The notes under the pieces were generated by a model. The model ran no database searches and had not been told where the DNA came from. It saw only the letters and a program-made list of their open reading frames with translations. Position numbers and translations under genes: made by a program. Of a DNA stretch of 64,000 bases, positions 62,670-64,000 are shown in pieces. The stretch comes from EB88 sp965199135 (GTDB lineage Bacteria > Acidobacteriota > Terriglobia > Terriglobales > Acidobacteriaceae): positions 3,534,001-3,598,000 of the forward strand of contig OZ240685.1 in the NCBI GenBank assembly GCA_965199135.1. Reading direction: 5' to 3'. The stretch's first letter is position 1; each line of letters opens with the position of its first letter.

Positions 62670-63230
62670 ATGAAGAAGAATGGCATCGTTCTTGCAGCTA
62701 CACTCGCCCTCTCCCTTGGTTTCACGTCAGCCGCGATCGGCGCACAGAAGGATCCGATGGTCGGGGGCGCTGCCATGTACCCGACCAAGAACATCGTCGA
62801 GAACGCGATGAATTCGAAGGATCACACCACCCTGGTCGCCGCTGTCAAGGCAGCCGGCCTGGTCGACACCCTGGAGGGCCCCGGCCCGTTTACGGTCTTC
62901 GCCCCGACCAACGAGGCCTTCGATAAGCTGCCTGCTGGCACGGTCGACACGCTGGTCAAGCCTGAGAACAAGGATCAGCTGACCAAGATCCTGACCTACC
63001 ACGTCGTGCCTGGCAAGCTCACCACCAAGGACATCATGAAGCTGATCAAGAAGGGTGATGGCAAGGCCGAGTTGAAGACGGTCCAGGGCGAGACACTCAC
63101 CGCCAGCACCCAGGATGGAAAGATCGTCCTGACCGATCAGAAGGGCGGCACGGCAACGATCACGATTCCGAACGTCATCCAGTCGAACGGCGTCATCCAG
63201 GTCGTCGACTCCGTTCTGATGCCCAACTAG
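62670..63230 (+). CDS. Secreted fasciclin (FAS1) domain protein
   Basis: 186 aa from ATG 62670, with a signal peptide (GIVLAATLALSLGFTSAAIGA). One FAS1 domain: KDHTTLVAAVKAAGLVDTL, GPFTVFAPTNEAFDKLPAGT (H1 box), ILTYHVVPGKLTTKD, then the H2-type end NGVIQVVDSVLMPN. FAS1 proteins are usually cell-surface or periplasmic adhesion/carbohydrate-binding modules. A clear intrinsic terminator follows. Confidence 0.93.
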   Translation: MKKNGIVLAATLALSLGFTSAAIGAQKDPMVGGAAMYPTKNIVENAMNSKDHTTLVAAVKAAGLVDTLEGPGPFTVFAPTNEAFDKLPAGTVDTLVKPENKDQLTKILTYHVVPGKLTTKDIMKLIKKGDGKAELKTVQGETLTASTQDGKIVLTDQKGGTATITIPNVIQSNGVIQVVDSVLMPN

Positions 63231-63249
63231 TTTCTTCCGCTGCACCGCT

Positions 63250-63274
63250 AGGGCGCCCCCGTGGCGCCCTTTTT
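63250..63274 (+). terminator. Intrinsic terminator after the fasciclin gene
   Basis: An 8-bp stem AGGGCGCC / GGCGCCCT with a 5-nt loop, followed by TTTT CTTC on the plus strand, 20 nt after the stop codon. Confidence 0.85.
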
Positions 63275-63311
63275 CTTCTGGACGGAGCCAGGGCACGCGC
63301 ATCCCACAGCC

Positions 63312-63845
63312 ATGCATCATCACCTCACCATGGAGCAATGGGTTCCCTACCCGGTTGAAGCTGTCTTCAACTTCTTCGCGAATCCTGAGAACCTTCCACC
63401 GTTGATGCCGCACTGGCAGGCGGCTCGCATCGAGTCCGCCCACATTGTCCCACCGCCGCCACCTGCTTCATCGCGCCGCACGGCACCGCGGTCTGCCGCC
63501 GGCGCCGGCTCGCGCATGCTGATCAGCTTTCGACCGGTCCCCCTGATGCCGATCAGGATGCACTGGAACGCGGAGATTGCGGAGTTCCGCTGGGATGATC
63601 ACTTCTGCGATGCGCAGCTCTCAGGACCCTTCAGCTACTGGCGGCACTGCCACCATGTACACGCGGAGACGCGCCAAGGGCGTCCCGGAGCTCTGGTCAC
63701 AGATGACGTGACATATGCCTTCCCGTTTGGTGTGCTGGGGGATCTCGCCTACCTGGCAGGCGGGGCACTGCAGGTGCGCTCGATCTTCCTCTATCGCCAG
63801 CGGCAGCTTCTCCGTTTGCTGCCGAAGGCGACCGCGGCAACTTAG
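63312..63845 (+). CDS. SRPBCC (START-like) superfamily protein
   Basis: 177 aa from ATG 63312; an earlier in-frame GTG at 63261 lies in the terminator stem and is rejected. The N-terminal WVPYPVEAVFNFFANPENLPPLMP is typical of coenzyme-Q-binding/cyclase-type SRPBCC proteins; the remainder (WNAEIAEFRWDDHFCDAQ, GPFSYWRHCHHV, DDVTYAFPFGVLGDLAYL) fits the helix-grip fold. Ligand unknown. Its stop codon shares nucleotides with the convergent dxs stop. Confidence 0.85.
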   Translation: MHHHLTMEQWVPYPVEAVFNFFANPENLPPLMPHWQAARIESAHIVPPPPPASSRRTAPRSAAGAGSRMLISFRPVPLMPIRMHWNAEIAEFRWDDHFCDAQLSGPFSYWRHCHHVHAETRQGRPGALVTDDVTYAFPFGVLGDLAYLAGGALQVRSIFLYRQRQLLRLLPKATAAT

Positions 63846-64000
63846 CCTGCCGCGACTGCCTTGGGCCGGCGGCGCGGGATTGCGTCGAGGATTGGCTTGA
63901 GCCGTGCGAGCGCTGCTTCTGCGGTGATGCCGTACTGCCTGCGCAGTTCATCGACCTTGCCATGCTCGATGAACTGGTCGGGCCAGCCGATGCGCACCAC
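63842..64000 (-). CDS. dxs: 1-deoxy-D-xylulose-5-phosphate synthase, C-terminal end only
   Basis: 52 codons plus TAA enter from the right edge on the minus strand. RIGWPDQFIEHGKVDELRRQ and GITAEAALARLKPIL correspond to the conserved C-terminal end of Dxs (the R-IG-PD-FIEHG motif of the transketolase C-terminal domain). The enzyme makes DXP for the MEP isoprenoid pathway, which also supplies undecaprenyl phosphate for wall synthesis. Only about 8 percent of the gene is present. Confidence 0.82.
   Translation of the reverse strand: MVRIGWPDQFIEHGKVDELRRQYGITAEAALARLKPILDAIPRRRPKAVAAG

Overview
The window looks like a chromosomal segment of an Acidobacteriota bacterium (class Terriglobia, Acidobacteriaceae-like). 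This is inferred from the high G+C content, from an Oar-type TonB-dependent receptor (carboxypeptidase-regulatory-like N-terminus, about 1,100 aa, C-terminal AALKLTF) beside secreted glycosidases, and from a complete diderm division/cell-wall (dcw) cluster whose MurE carries the meso-DAP DNPR motif. No rRNA, tRNA or CRISPR array was seen.

Layout. 1-897: 5' part of an M20 amidohydrolase gene running off the left edge. 1179-11928: a carbohydrate-use locus, with a NarL-type two-component system (minus strand) divergent from a TonB receptor, a GH42 beta-galactosidase and a GH29 alpha-L-fucosidase with F5/8C-like domains. Two 22-bp direct repeats exactly 70 bp apart lie in the divergent promoter region. 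12282-16338: a DUF7002-like protein and a tricorn-type protease. 16339-17333: about 1 kb with no recognisable gene.

17334-29745 is an accessory redox/electrophile-detoxification island. It holds three paralogous aspartate-nucleophile alpha/beta hydrolases, two SnoaL/NTF2-like proteins, a decayed third NTF2-like (DUF1348) gene, a SUOX-fold molybdoenzyme with its cytochrome b561, a LysR regulator, a cNMP-domain/thioredoxin-reductase-like fusion lacking the CxxC, an FMN azoreductase, a YiiM-like MOSC protein, a further esterase-like hydrolase and a small membrane protein.

29746-36057 is mobile-element debris: a decayed IS6-family element with both inverted repeats still visible, two possible plasmid-mobilisation genes, a 5'-truncated and frameshifted serine recombinase, several orphan genes, and a protein with a TIR/deoxyribosyltransferase-like N-terminus that could be a defence gene.

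36058-42213 returns to core genes: fabI, a DUF2278 gene, a membrane protein with HExxH, tsaE, nnrE-nnrD and a secreted transpeptidase-fold PBP. 42421-61621 (minus strand) is the dcw cluster in the order mraZ-rsmH-ftsL-ftsI(PASTA)-murE-murF-mraY-small ORF-murD-ftsW-murG-[opposite-strand glycine-rich gene]-murC-ftsQ-ftsA-ftsZ. Many genes overlap by 4 nt. Four 10-bp repeats matching an MraZ box precede mraZ, and a strong hairpin at the murG stop splits the cluster into two probable transcription units. The right end carries a DUF2127 protein, a fasciclin protein, an SRPBCC protein and the 3' end of dxs.
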